This document shows positions 1 to 6,392 of a DNA stretch of 11,574 nucleotides, one piece after another. A program made the translations under genes and the position numbers. Source of the DNA: an uncultured Clostridia bacterium (GTDB lineage Bacteria; Bacillota; Clostridia; Christensenellales; Borkfalkiaceae). Every line of letters begins with the position of its first letter. Position 1 is the stretch's first letter. The stretch spans positions 1 to 11,574 of the forward strand of contig CANREK010000023.1 in the NCBI GenBank assembly GCA_947629605.1, written 5' to 3'. The notes below the pieces were generated by a model. The model was not told the DNA's origin. It worked only from the letters and a program-made list of their open reading frames with translations, and made no database searches.

Positions 1-2224
1 TGGTATATGCCGCCGCCTTGTCGTCGGTCATGTCGCTGCCCCAATAGCGGTCGCGTCCCCTGCGGACATACCAATTCGAGATCTCATCCGCAAATTCCTG
101 AATGGCGCGTGCGCTGTCGGTGATGTTATAGACGGCGAGCAGTTCATCCACCTGTTTCACGAGGGAATTGAGCCCCGAGAGCGCCCATTTGTCCATGAGC
201 GAGAGTTTGCATTGTTTGAGGTCATATTTGCTCGGGTCGTACTTGTCGATCTCGGCATAGAGGCAGAAAAAGGCATAGGTGTTCCACAGCGTCCCCTGGA
301 ACTTGCGCTGGACCTCGGAGACGGCCTCTTCGGAGAAGCGAGACGGGATCCACGGTGCGCTGTTCGTGTAGAAATACCACCGCGTGGCGTCCGCGCCCTG
401 TTTGTTCAGAATGGTCCAAGGGTCGACGACGTTGCCCTTGTGCTTGCTCATCTTGATGCCGTTTTTGTCGGCGACGAGGCCGAGGCTGATGCAGTTCTTA
501 AAGGGCGCTCTGCCGAAGAGAATGGTCGAGATGACGAGGAGCACATAGAACCACCCGCGCGTCTGGTCGACGGCCTCGGAGATGAAGTCGGCGGGGAAGG
601 TCTCTTCAAAGAGATCCCTATTCTCAAACGGATAGTGATACTGCGCAAAGGGCATGGAGCCCGAATCGAACCAGCAGTCGATGACCTCGGGCGTGCGCGT
701 CATCTTTCCGCCGCATTTTTGGCACTTGCAGTAGAATTTATCGACATAGGGGCGGTGAAGTTCGGTATCGAGCGGGGCGCCCGTCTTGTCGTGGAACTCC
801 TGCCGCGAGCCGATGACTTCGATCTCGCCGCAGTCCTCGCAGACCCAAACGGGGAGCGGGGTGCCCCAATAGCGGTCGCGGGAGAGCCCCCAATCGATGA
901 CGTTTTCGAGGAAGTTCCCCATCCTGCCCTCTTTGATGCTCTCGGGCATCCAATTCACCGAGCGGTTGGCGGCGATGAGTTCGTCCTTCACCTTGGTGAC
1001 CTCGATGAACCAGCTCGACCGCGCGTAATAGAGAAGGGGCGTGTCGCACCGCCAGCAGTGCGGGTAGCTGTGCTCAAAGAGGAGCTTTTTGAAGAGCGAC
1101 CCATTCTTTTCGAGCATGTCGAGAATGACCTTATCGGCCTTCTTTGCGAAGAGGCCGTTGAGTTCGGGGCAGCGCTCGTCGAAGCAGCCCCTCTCGTTGA
1201 CGAGCTGCACGACGGGAAGATGATAGCGCTTTCCGACCTTGTGGTCGTCCTCGCCGAATGCGGGGGCGATGTGCACGACGCCCGTGCCGTCGGTCAATGT
1301 GACATAGGCGTCGCAGACGACGTAGAAGGCCTTCTCCCGAAAGGTCCCGACCGACCACGGGAAGAGGGGCTCGTACGCCGTGCCCTCGTACTCCTTGCCC
1401 TTTTTTCGGCATATAAGTGTGAAATTTTCAAAGAAATTCCCCACAAGCGCCTCGGCGAGAATGTAGCGGGCGCCGTCCGATTCGATCTCGACATAGTCCT
1501 CCTCGGGATTCATGCAGAGGGCGACGTTGGAGGGAAGCGTCCACGGCGTCGTCGTCCATGCCAAAATGTAAGTGTTCTCCCTGCCCTTGACACGGAAGCG
1601 GGCGACGGCGGAAGTCTCCTTCACATCTTTATAGCCCTGTGCAACCTCGTGCGAGGAGAGCGCGGTGCCGCAGCGGGGGCAATAGGGCACGATCTTGTGC
1701 CCCTTGTAGAGGAGCCCCTTCTTGTGGATCTCTTTGAGCGCCCACCACACAGATTCGATGTAGTCGTCGTGATAGGTGACATACGGGTGCTCCATATCCA
1801 CCCAATAGCCGACGGCGTCGGACATCTGCTCCCAAAGGCTCTGGTATTTCCACACCGATTCCTTGCACTTTTTGTTGAAGGGCTCGATGCCGTAGGTCTC
1901 GATCTCCTTCTTTCCGTCGAGGCCGAGCGCCTTTTCCACTTCGAGCTCCACGGGAAGGCCGTGCGTGTCCCACCCCGCCTTGCGGAGAACATGCTTGCCC
2001 TTCATCGTCTGATAGCGGGGAATGGCGTCCTTGATGGAGCGCGTCAGAACGTGGCCGATGTGCGGCTTGCCGTTGGCCGTGGGCGGCCCGTCGAAAAAGG
2101 AGAATTCCTCTTTCCCCTCGTTCTTTTGAATGGACTTTTCAAAGACGTCGTTTTGCTTCCAAAATTCGACGATCTCCCTCTCCCGCTCCACAAAATCGAG
2201 CGATGTGTCTACTTTTTTATACAT
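1..2224 (-). CDS. ileS: Isoleucyl-tRNA synthetase, type 2 (eukaryote-like), 3' end cut by window edge
   Basis: Cytoplasmic class I enzyme that charges tRNA-Ile with isoleucine using ATP. About 741 residues are visible. Seen: the HIGH motif at residues 55-58 (bases 2051-2062) in GKPHIGHVLTRS; a zinc-ribbon CPRCGTALS near residue 178; the editing-domain stretch WTTTPWTLPSN near 220-232; CWRCDTPLLYYARSSWF near 389-405; WFDSGSMPFAQYHYPF near 517-533; and KMSKHKGNVVDP from residue 591 (bases 440-454). The last codons read SNWYVRRGRDRYWG, the anticodon-binding region. Family knowledge: type 2 IleS is about 1030-1050 residues, so roughly 300 are missing here, and the type is often naturally tolerant of mupirocin. 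The KMSKH form and the opening VDTSLDFVERE point to type 2. Start chosen at the ATG at 2222-2224, preceded by AAGGAG (2232-2237) at good spacing. Upstream lies an isoleucine T-box leader, which supports the call. Confidence 0.96.
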   Translation of the reverse strand, partial: MYKKVDTSLDFVEREREIVEFWKQNDVFEKSIQKNEGKEEFSFFDGPPTANGKPHIGHVLTRSIKDAIPRYQTMKGKHVLRKAGWDTHGLPVELEVEKALGLDGKKEIETYGIEPFNKKCKESVWKYQSLWEQMSDAVGYWVDMEHPYVTYHDDYIESVWWALKEIHKKGLLYKGHKIVPYCPRCGTALSSHEVAQGYKDVKETSAVARFRVKGRENTYILAWTTTPWTLPSNVALCMNPEEDYVEIESDGARYILAEALVGNFFENFTLICRKKGKEYEGTAYEPLFPWSVGTFREKAFYVVCDAYVTLTDGTGVVHIAPAFGEDDHKVGKRYHLPVVQLVNERGCFDERCPELNGLFAKKADKVILDMLEKNGSLFKKLLFEHSYPHCWRCDTPLLYYARSSWFIEVTKVKDELIAANRSVNWMPESIKEGRMGNFLENVIDWGLSRDRYWGTPLPVWVCEDCGEIEVIGSRQEFHDKTGAPLDTELHRPYVDKFYCKCQKCGGKMTRTPEVIDCWFDSGSMPFAQYHYPFENRDLFEETFPADFISEAVDQTRGWFYVLLVISTILFGRAPFKNCISLGLVADKNGIKMSKHKGNVVDPWTILNKQGADATRWYFYTNSAPWIPSRFSEEAVSEVQRKFQGTLWNTYAFFCLYAEIDKYDPSKYDLKQCKLSLMDKWALSGLNSLVKQVDELLAVYNITDSARAIQEFADEISNWYVRRGRDRYWGSDMTDDKAAAYT

Positions 2225-2231
2225 AAAAACA

Positions 2232-2250
2232 CTCCTTGTCGTGAATTATA
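2232..2250 (-). promoter_or_regulatory. ileS ribosome binding site and a -10-like TATAAT just upstream
   Basis: AAGGAG at 2232-2237 is the ileS ribosome binding site. A perfect TATAAT lies at 2245-2250, about 20 bases before the start codon, between repeat A and the gene. No convincing -35 hexamer sits at 16-18 bases (the best candidates read CCGTAA, GCCGTA, GGCCGT), and a small perfect hairpin (2258-2272, six-base arms) occupies that place. It may be a weak or activator-dependent promoter, or chance. If used, it would start a transcript that lacks the T-box. Confidence 0.35.
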
Positions 2251-2278
2251 CCTTGCTCCGTAAATCTTACGGCCTTCG

Positions 2279-2699
2279 CGCTCATCCTGTTGGTACGCGG
2301 TGCGGCGTCATGCTGAGCCGCGGAACACAAACGCAGTCTACGAGAGTAAGTCCGAAGCATCTCGCTGCACATTCTACGGCACCGTTCCCAATCGCGTCAT
2401 CCTGAGCCGCGCGTAGCGCGTGTCGAAGGATCACCGCAGCAATAATAAGGTGATGGTTCGACAAGCTCACCATGACGCATTTAGAATGTTCCGTAATCGC
2501 CCCGCGAGATTCTTCGGAATTGCTTCCGTACTCTCTATGAGCCCCGTGGCTACTTCGCGCCTTTGGGCGCTCGTGCCGCCCTTAGATAAAAATAGAACGC
2601 GGGCGGGGCAGAATGACGCGGGGCGGGCGGGGCAGCATGAGCGCACGGCGGTACGCCGTGCGTGCCCCCTCCGTGGGAGGGGGTAGGGGGTGGGTCACC
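2279..2699. repeat. Mosaic hairpin repeat, copy A (ileS leader region)
   Basis: Gene-free stretch made of modules shared with the copies at 6393-6766 and 10025-10531. In order: module 1, 2300-2370, arms GTGCGGCG + ATGCT against AGCAT + CGCTGCAC; module 2, arms ATCCT (2399-2403) and AGGAT (2427-2431); module 3, arms ATGGT (2453-2457) and ACCAT (2469-2473); modules 2 and 3 are enclosed by GCGTCA (2394-2399) and TGACGC (2473-2478), giving a cruciform-like shape; module 4, 2499-2624, arms GCCCCGCG + ATTCT against AGAAT + CGCGGGGC; then a seven-base-arm hairpin (2645-2661) and a G-rich module (2663-2699). Bases 2549-2625 match copy C (10455-10531) with one difference. Short open frames here have no ribosome binding sites. 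I recognise the general look of REP-like intergenic elements with GTCATnnTGAGC ends but cannot name a family. Confidence 0.85.
2675..2694 (+). other. Potential G-quadruplex in repeat A
   Basis: Four G-runs of 3, 5, 5 and 3 bases separated by loops of 1, 2 and 1 bases, on the plus strand, which is the template strand for ileS. The same bases can also form a hairpin with the preceding C-run (2664-2671 pairing with 2675-2682 region), so the two folds compete. A counterpart on the minus strand lies in repeat B at 6729-6752. Whether it folds in the cell is not visible from sequence. Confidence 0.5.
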
Positions 2700-2725
2700 G
2701 CCGCTCCTTCCGCGTGCCCCCGTTC

Positions 2726-2762
2726 ACAAAAACAGCCTCCGCGTTTCGGAATACGCGAAGGC
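2726..2762 (-). terminator. T-box terminator, alternative to the antiterminator
   Basis: Perfect ten-base arms (one G-U pair), GCCUUCGCGU (2753-2762) with ACGCGGAGGC (2735-2744), loop of eight bases, then UGUUUUUG. The 5' arm and loop overlap both strands of the antiterminator, so only one structure can form at a time. Confidence 0.92.
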
Positions 2763-2957
2763 ATTTTTACCACCAAAACAAACTATCATTTGCCGCAGAG
2801 ATAACGGTCCGCGCTGCCGTGCGGAGTTACTTGGTTTCTCCCCGCAAGCTCAAAGGTGATACCCGTATTCTGCCGTCTCTCCCCTTTCACCTTTCGGGAG
2901 CTCTCTGTGCACGGTGAAAAAATACGGACTTGTCCTCTGTGATCGCCGTATGCAATT
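2726..2957 (-). promoter_or_regulatory. T-box riboswitch, isoleucine (AUC specifier), for ileS
   Basis: Leader RNA that senses uncharged tRNA-Ile and prevents termination ahead of ileS. Seen, reading the minus strand: lower Stem I helix CAGAGG (2934-2939) with CCUUUG (2851-2856); upper helix CCGUAUU with AAUACGG (2863-2869); between them an internal loop whose 3' side holds the codon AUC at 2858-2860 followed by A and CC; the AG-rich bulge ACAGAGAG and distal loop GGUGAAAG (about 2881-2909). The antiterminator is 2743-2779: GUUUUGG (2773-2779) pairs with CCGAAAC (2743-2749), and AAUGC (2761-2765) with GUAUU (2750-2754), leaving a seven-base bulge UGGUAAA. UGGU can pair with the ACCA 3' end of uncharged tRNA-Ile. 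The competing terminator uses the same bases. The bulge and helices fit the T-box model, although the usual GGGUGGNACCGCG box is degenerate after the UGGU. The RNA ends about 500 bases before the ileS start, far more than usual; repeat A fills the gap. Confidence 0.93.
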
Positions 2958-2963
2958 TCCTTC

Positions 2964-2992
2964 ATTATACCGCCCTTTCCGCAAAAAAGCAA
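2964..2992 (-). promoter_or_regulatory. Promoter of the T-box/ileS transcript
   Basis: TATAAT at 2964-2969 and TTGCTT at 2987-2992, 17 bases apart. The start point is expected near 2957, just before T-box Stem I. It lies directly after the end of the membrane protein gene, and no terminator separates the two, so some read-through into the leader is possible. Confidence 0.75.
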
Positions 2993-3010
2993 GCATTTGA
3001 AGGAGAATTC

Positions 3011-3706
3011 CTATTTTTTTGTATGAAGGATCCCTTGGAAATTCAGTTTTCGTTTCCCATCGACCGTGTCGAATCTGTTCCAGAGCCACAGAAGATAGCC
3101 GAGGACAAGGAAGATCGCAAGGAGCGCAAGCACCCAAAGGCATACGCCGCCGTAGCCGAGTTCCGCCACATTCAAAAAGAAATAGGGATAGGGAAAGTCG
3201 GAAATGCATGCCCCGAGGACAAAGATATATCCGACGTAAATGAGCGGCGGGATCACGCCGTACAGGGGCGCAAAGACGGAGAGCGTGCACTTTTCATCGA
3301 ACAATATGTAGTCGAAAACAAAGAGCAGGGGCGCGAGACAGTGATAGGACATGTTCCCGATGTTCACCCAATAGTCGACTTCAAGGGGAGAATTCAACAG
3401 GAAGATGACGACGAGGAAGGTGACGAGGATCATGACGACGTTCATGAACTTGAACGTGCGCCACATTCTTTGATACCCCTCCCGCTCCCCGCGTAAGACG
3501 CGCCGCGCCGTCTCGACGAGCCCGACGATCGAACAGACGAATACGCTGTAATTGGAGAGATTGGTGTAGTAGATGAGAATGGTCCAGCTCGGCTCCGTCG
3601 GGCCCTGCCCCGCATAGAACACGCGGAAGGAGAGAAGCACGGCCAAAAAGGACACACAGCATAAAACGGTGCGATAGATGAGCTGAACGACAAGATTTTT
3701 ACGCAT
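3011..3706 (-). CDS. Pr6Pr-type six-helix membrane protein
   Basis: Predicted integral membrane protein of 231 residues with six hydrophobic segments at about 5-30, 41-64, 85-105, 118-136, 143-166 and 186-209. The family (prokaryotic six-transmembrane-helix proteins, Pr6Pr) has no established biochemical role known to me. Motifs that support the call are YYTNLSNY in helix 2 (residues 46-53) and YHCLAPLLFVFDYILF in helix 4 (121-136), matching the family's TNLSN and H...P.....D patterns. The polar end at residues 210-231 is basic. The start is the ATG at 3704-3706 with an AGAGGTGG ribosome binding site seven or so bases upstream. It has its own promoter at 3742-3770 and stands as a single gene; the T-box promoter begins right after its stop. 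Confidence 0.8.
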   Translation of the reverse strand: MRKNLVVQLIYRTVLCCVSFLAVLLSFRVFYAGQGPTEPSWTILIYYTNLSNYSVFVCSIVGLVETARRVLRGEREGYQRMWRTFKFMNVVMILVTFLVVIFLLNSPLEVDYWVNIGNMSYHCLAPLLFVFDYILFDEKCTLSVFAPLYGVIPPLIYVGYIFVLGACISDFPYPYFFLNVAELGYGGVCLWVLALLAIFLVLGYLLWLWNRFDTVDGKRKLNFQGILHTKK

Positions 3707-3741
3707 GATCCACCTCTGCCGAAAAATCGGTCACAAAGTGG

Positions 3742-3770
3742 ATTATATCACGATTCGTTCTCTTTGTAAA
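3742..3770 (-). promoter_or_regulatory. Promoter of the Pr6Pr-type gene
   Basis: TTTACA at 3765-3770 and TATAAT at 3742-3747 with a 17-base spacer, 36 bases before the start codon. This is a near-consensus housekeeping promoter and leaves a leader of about 28 bases carrying the ribosome binding site. Confidence 0.8.
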
Positions 3771-3866
3771 CTGTTTTGCGGGGCAAAAAAGAACTTTCTG
3801 CACTTTTTCCCCTTTTCACTCCTTCTGCCCGAATTTATACGGCGGAAACATCAAAAAAGGATAGCG

Positions 3867-3895
3867 AAAAAAAAATTCCCGCAAGGAAGCGGAAA
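3867..3895 (-). terminator. Intrinsic terminator after the HMA protein gene
   Basis: Arms UUUCCGC (3889-3895) and GCGGGAA (3876-3882) with a six-base loop form seven pairs (one U-G), followed by nine U (3867-3875). It lies 14 bases after the HMA gene stop. Confidence 0.8.
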
Positions 3896-3908
3896 AAAAT
3901 GCAACATA

Positions 3909-4133
3909 TCATTCAAAAATGCCCTTTCGGGGGCGGATGCATCTGACGACGAAGCCCGCAAGCTCAATGGCCTGCGTCAGAACGGAATCGGGCAAACTCG
4001 TCTCCACAAACACGATGTTTTTCTTGTAATTGGCCTTGGCGCCCGACACGCCGTCGAGGAGCATGAGTTTCTTCTCCGCCCGTTCGGCGCACCGCTTGCA
4101 GCACAGGTCCTCCACTTCGATGACCTTTTTCAT
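3909..4133 (-). CDS. Stand-alone heavy-metal-associated (HMA) domain protein
   Basis: Small cytoplasmic protein of 74 residues consisting of one HMA fold, the size of copper chaperones of the CopZ/Atx1 kind. The metal site is the CxxC at residues 12-15 in DLCCKRCAERAEKKL; an additional cysteine at 11 precedes it, and leucine replaces the usual methionine at position 10. The later stretch LLDGVSGAKANYKKNIVFVE fits the second and third strands of the fold. No metal ATPase, CsoR-type or MerR-type regulator is next to it, so the metal and partner cannot be told: Cu(I), Zn or another soft metal are all possible. No ribosome binding site precedes the ATG; a TACAAT -10 ends only nine bases upstream, which suggests a leaderless or nearly leaderless message. 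It is a single gene with its own terminator. Confidence 0.82.
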   Translation of the reverse strand: MKKVIEVEDLCCKRCAERAEKKLMLLDGVSGAKANYKKNIVFVETSLPDSVLTQAIELAGFVVRCIRPRKGIFE

Positions 4134-4142
4134 AGCGTGCCC

Positions 4143-4171
4143 ATTGTAGCACAGAACGGCCCCGAAGTAAA
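4143..4171 (-). promoter_or_regulatory. Promoter of the HMA gene, implying an almost leaderless mRNA
   Basis: TTTACT at 4166-4171 and TACAAT at 4143-4148, 17 bases apart. The start point expected from the -10 falls at about 4135-4136, one to three bases before the ATG at 4133. Confidence 0.6.
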
Positions 4172-4201
4172 TCTATTTTGCGTGAAAATTGCGAATTTTC
4201 G

Positions 4202-4230
4202 AAAAAAAAACCGCACAGAGAGGCGATTTT
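4202..4230 (-). terminator. Intrinsic terminator after glutamine synthetase
   Basis: Arms AAAAUCGC (4223-4230) and GCGGUUUU (4207-4214), eight pairs with one U-G, eight-base loop, followed by more U (4202-4206). It begins four bases after the stop codon. Confidence 0.8.
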
Positions 4231-4233
4231 CCC

Positions 4234-6309
4234 CTATTTGACCGAATAGAGAATGTCCTCGTAGGTGGGAAAGGGCCAGACGTCGGCGGCGCAGAGGGTC
4301 TCCATGCGGTCGGAGAGGGCTCGGATCTCTTCCATGGCGGGCAAAATGATGTCCGCCGCCCGTCTCGCGTCGGCGGGGAGCCCCCGCATGCGGCCGAGCT
4401 CCTCTTCCAGATGTTGCACCGAACAGAACATGCGGTCATTCAGTTCCGCGAGCTCCTTTGCGAGAAAAATCTCGCACTTATGTGCGATTTCAGGCAAAAT
4501 TTTCTCCTCCGCGGCGATGGTATCGCACAGCCGTTTGACGTAGGAGCCGACGGCGGGACAGACCTCCTGCCGCATCATTTCGATGAGCGTTTTCGCCTCG
4601 ATGCGGATGGTCTTGGCGTAGGTTTCAAGCACGATGTTGGCGCGGGCGATGACTTCCTTCTCCGTAAACACCCCCTGCCGCACAAAGACGTCGATGTTTT
4701 CCCGCTTGAACCACTCCCCCGCGGCGTCCGCGGTCGTCTTGTGGTTCAAAAGGCCCCGCCGCCCCGCTTCGGTCTCCCAATCGGGCCCGTAGCCGTTGTA
4801 GTTGAAAATGATGCGGTAATGCGCCTTGAAGAGCGCCTCGGTGTACCTCTTGCATGCGCCCGCAAAGTCCTTCTCCCCCGCAAGCGCATCGGCGGCGTCG
4901 GAAAAGGCGTCGGCGACGATCGTGTTGAGGACAATGTTGGGGTCGGCGACGGAGGCCGAGGCGCCGAGCATGCGGAATTCAAACTTATTGCCCGTAAACG
5001 CAAAGGGCGAGGTGCGGTTGCGGTCGGTCGTGTCGATGGGAAAAATGGGGCTCTCGGGCACGCCGATGGAGCCAGGCACCGCCTCTTTGGGCACATAGGT
5101 CTTGCCGAGCACGATGCTGTCGACGAGGGCGCCGAGTTGGTCGCCGAGATAGACGGAGACGATCGCGGGCGGGGCCTCGGCCGCGCCGAGACGGTGGTCG
5201 TTTCCCGCCGAAGCAACACAGGCGCGAAGGATGCCCTGATAGGTATCGACGGCCGAGAGAATGCACGCCAAAATCAACAAAAACTGCAAGTTATGTTGTG
5301 GTTTCTCGCCTGGGTCGAGAAGATTTTTCTCCCCCGCAAAGAGCGACCAATTGTTGTGTTTGCCAGAGCCGTTCACCCCCGCAAACGGCTTTTCGTGGAG
5401 AAGGCAGACCAGCCCGTGGCGGCGGGCGACCTTCTGCATGAGCTCCATCATGAGCTGGTTGTTGTCGACGGCGACATTCGTCGCGGTGAACACGGGGGCG
5501 AGTTCGTGCTGCGCAGGCGCGACCTCGTTGTGCTCGGACTTCGCGCAGATCCCGAGGCTCCACAGCGTCTCGTCGAGGTCGTGCATGTACTCCGAGACGC
5601 GGGTCTTTAACGCGCCGAAGTAGTGGTCGTCCATCTCCTGCCCTCGCGCGGGCGGAGCGCCGACGAGCGTGCGGCCCGTCAAAATGAGGTCTCTGCGCTT
5701 CCGATACACGCCCTCATCGATGAGAAAGTACTCCTGTTCGGGCCCGACCGTCGTCACGATTTTTCTGCATTCGACGCCGAAGAGCTTCAAAAGGCGCCTC
5801 AGTTGTCGGTCGAGCGCGGCCACGGACTTCAAGAGCGGGGCCTTTTTGTCGAGCGTTTCCCCCGTATAGGACACAAAAACGGTGGGGATATAGAGCGTTT
5901 TCTCCTTGACGAAGGCGGGCGAGGTCGGGTCCCACGCCGTGTATCCCCGCGCCGCGCTCGTTTTCCGCATGCCGTCCGAGGGGAAGGAGGAGGCGTCGGG
6001 CTCCCCCACGATGAGATCTTTCCCCGAGAGGCGGAGAATGGCCTTGCCGCCCGAGGGCTCCAAAAAACCGTCGTGCTTTTCGGCCGTGAGATCGGTGAGC
6101 GGCTGAAACCAATGGGTGTAGTGGGTGGCGCCCTTCAAGACCGCCCAATCCTTCATCGCGTTGGCGACGGCCGAGGCGATAGACGTGTCGATGGGCTCCC
6201 CTTCCTCGACGGTGCGTTTGAGGGAGAGATAGACCTCTTTGGGCAGGGAATTTTTCATGACTTCGTCGCCGAATACGTTGGAAGCGTAGAGCTCTGTGAT
6301 TTTTTTCAT
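4234..6309 (-). CDS. glnN: Glutamine synthetase, type III (GSIII)
   Basis: Makes glutamine from glutamate, ammonia and ATP; a main route of ammonium assimilation, cytoplasmic, normally a dodecamer. At 691 residues it fits the GSIII length of about 690-730, much longer than type I enzymes (about 450). Seen in order: HWFQPLTDLTAEKHD (66-80), typical of type III; GPEQEYFLID (189-198) with metal-binding glutamates; HNEVAPAQHELAPVF (260-274); KPFAGVNGSGKHNNWSL (307-323), the substrate and ATP region; GNDHRLGAAEAPPAI (369-383); and NRTSPFAFTGNKFEFRM further on. The start at 6307-6309 gives the usual MKKITELYASNVFG opening. No ribosome binding site is visible; a TATAAT ends five bases before the ATG and a terminator-like hairpin lies just before that. 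A GlnR-type or PII gene is not in the window. It ends in its own terminator. Confidence 0.96.
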   Translation of the reverse strand: MKKITELYASNVFGDEVMKNSLPKEVYLSLKRTVEEGEPIDTSIASAVANAMKDWAVLKGATHYTHWFQPLTDLTAEKHDGFLEPSGGKAILRLSGKDLIVGEPDASSFPSDGMRKTSAARGYTAWDPTSPAFVKEKTLYIPTVFVSYTGETLDKKAPLLKSVAALDRQLRRLLKLFGVECRKIVTTVGPEQEYFLIDEGVYRKRRDLILTGRTLVGAPPARGQEMDDHYFGALKTRVSEYMHDLDETLWSLGICAKSEHNEVAPAQHELAPVFTATNVAVDNNQLMMELMQKVARRHGLVCLLHEKPFAGVNGSGKHNNWSLFAGEKNLLDPGEKPQHNLQFLLILACILSAVDTYQGILRACVASAGNDHRLGAAEAPPAIVSVYLGDQLGALVDSIVLGKTYVPKEAVPGSIGVPESPIFPIDTTDRNRTSPFAFTGNKFEFRMLGASASVADPNIVLNTIVADAFSDAADALAGEKDFAGACKRYTEALFKAHYRIIFNYNGYGPDWETEAGRRGLLNHKTTADAAGEWFKRENIDVFVRQGVFTEKEVIARANIVLETYAKTIRIEAKTLIEMMRQEVCPAVGSYVKRLCDTIAAEEKILPEIAHKCEIFLAKELAELNDRMFCSVQHLEEELGRMRGLPADARRAADIILPAMEEIRALSDRMETLCAADVWPFPTYEDILYSVK

Positions 6310-6314
6310 GCGCC

Positions 6315-6320
6315 ATTATA
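6315..6320 (-). promoter_or_regulatory. -10-like TATAAT immediately before glnN
   Basis: Perfect TATAAT with only five bases (GGCGC) to the ATG. If it is used, transcription would start at about the start codon, giving a leaderless message. No good -35 is seen; the best is GTCACA with a 19-base spacer inside the preceding hairpin. May be chance. Confidence 0.35.
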
Positions 6321-6322
6321 TG

Positions 6323-6350
6323 AAAAAATCCGCCACACATGTGACGGATT
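6323..6350 (-). terminator. Terminator-like hairpin in the glnN leader (possible attenuator)
   Basis: Ten-base arms AAUCCGUCAC (6341-6350) and GUGGCGGAUU (6327-6336), one U-G pair, four-base loop AUGU, then UUUUUU (6323-6328 overlapping the arm end). It sits 14 bases before the glnN start and downstream of another TATAAT at 6379-6384. Position and shape fit transcription attenuation. No alternative antiterminator pairing was found by eye, so it could also simply end transcripts coming from upstream. Confidence 0.65.
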
Positions 6351-6378
6351 TGTTTGAATTGAAAATTGTGATGGGGAC

Positions 6379-6384
6379 ATTATA
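6379..6384 (-). promoter_or_regulatory. -10-like TATAAT at the edge of repeat B, upstream of the glnN hairpin
   Basis: Perfect TATAAT; a transcript from it would run about 20 bases and then meet the hairpin at 6323-6350. The matching -35 position falls inside repeat B, where the best hexamer is ATGACG at a 19-base spacing, so either the repeat replaced the original -35 or the promoter is weak. Confidence 0.4.
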
Positions 6385-6392
6385 TGGGAGCA

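Noticed and set aside
212..2263. 683-codon open frame on the plus strand opposite ileS
   Set aside because: It is antisense to a clear IleS, lacks a recognisable fold or ribosome binding site, and arises because the GC-rich wobble bases of ileS leave few stop codons on the other strand.
2282..2776. Small open frames inside repeat A (for example beginning MVSLSNHH)
   Set aside because: They are translations of repeat modules, recur in repeats B and C, and have no ribosome binding sites. One GTG after AAGGAG near 2707 reads only proline/arginine-rich repeat sequence.
3699..3803. 34-residue GTG-start frame on the minus strand overlapping the Pr6Pr start
   Set aside because: It contains the strong Pr6Pr promoter (3742-3770), so it would be mostly untranscribed from that promoter, and it has no recognisable features.
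4189..5610. 473-codon open frame on the plus strand opposite glutamine synthetase
   Set aside because: Antisense shadow of glnN; no start signals.
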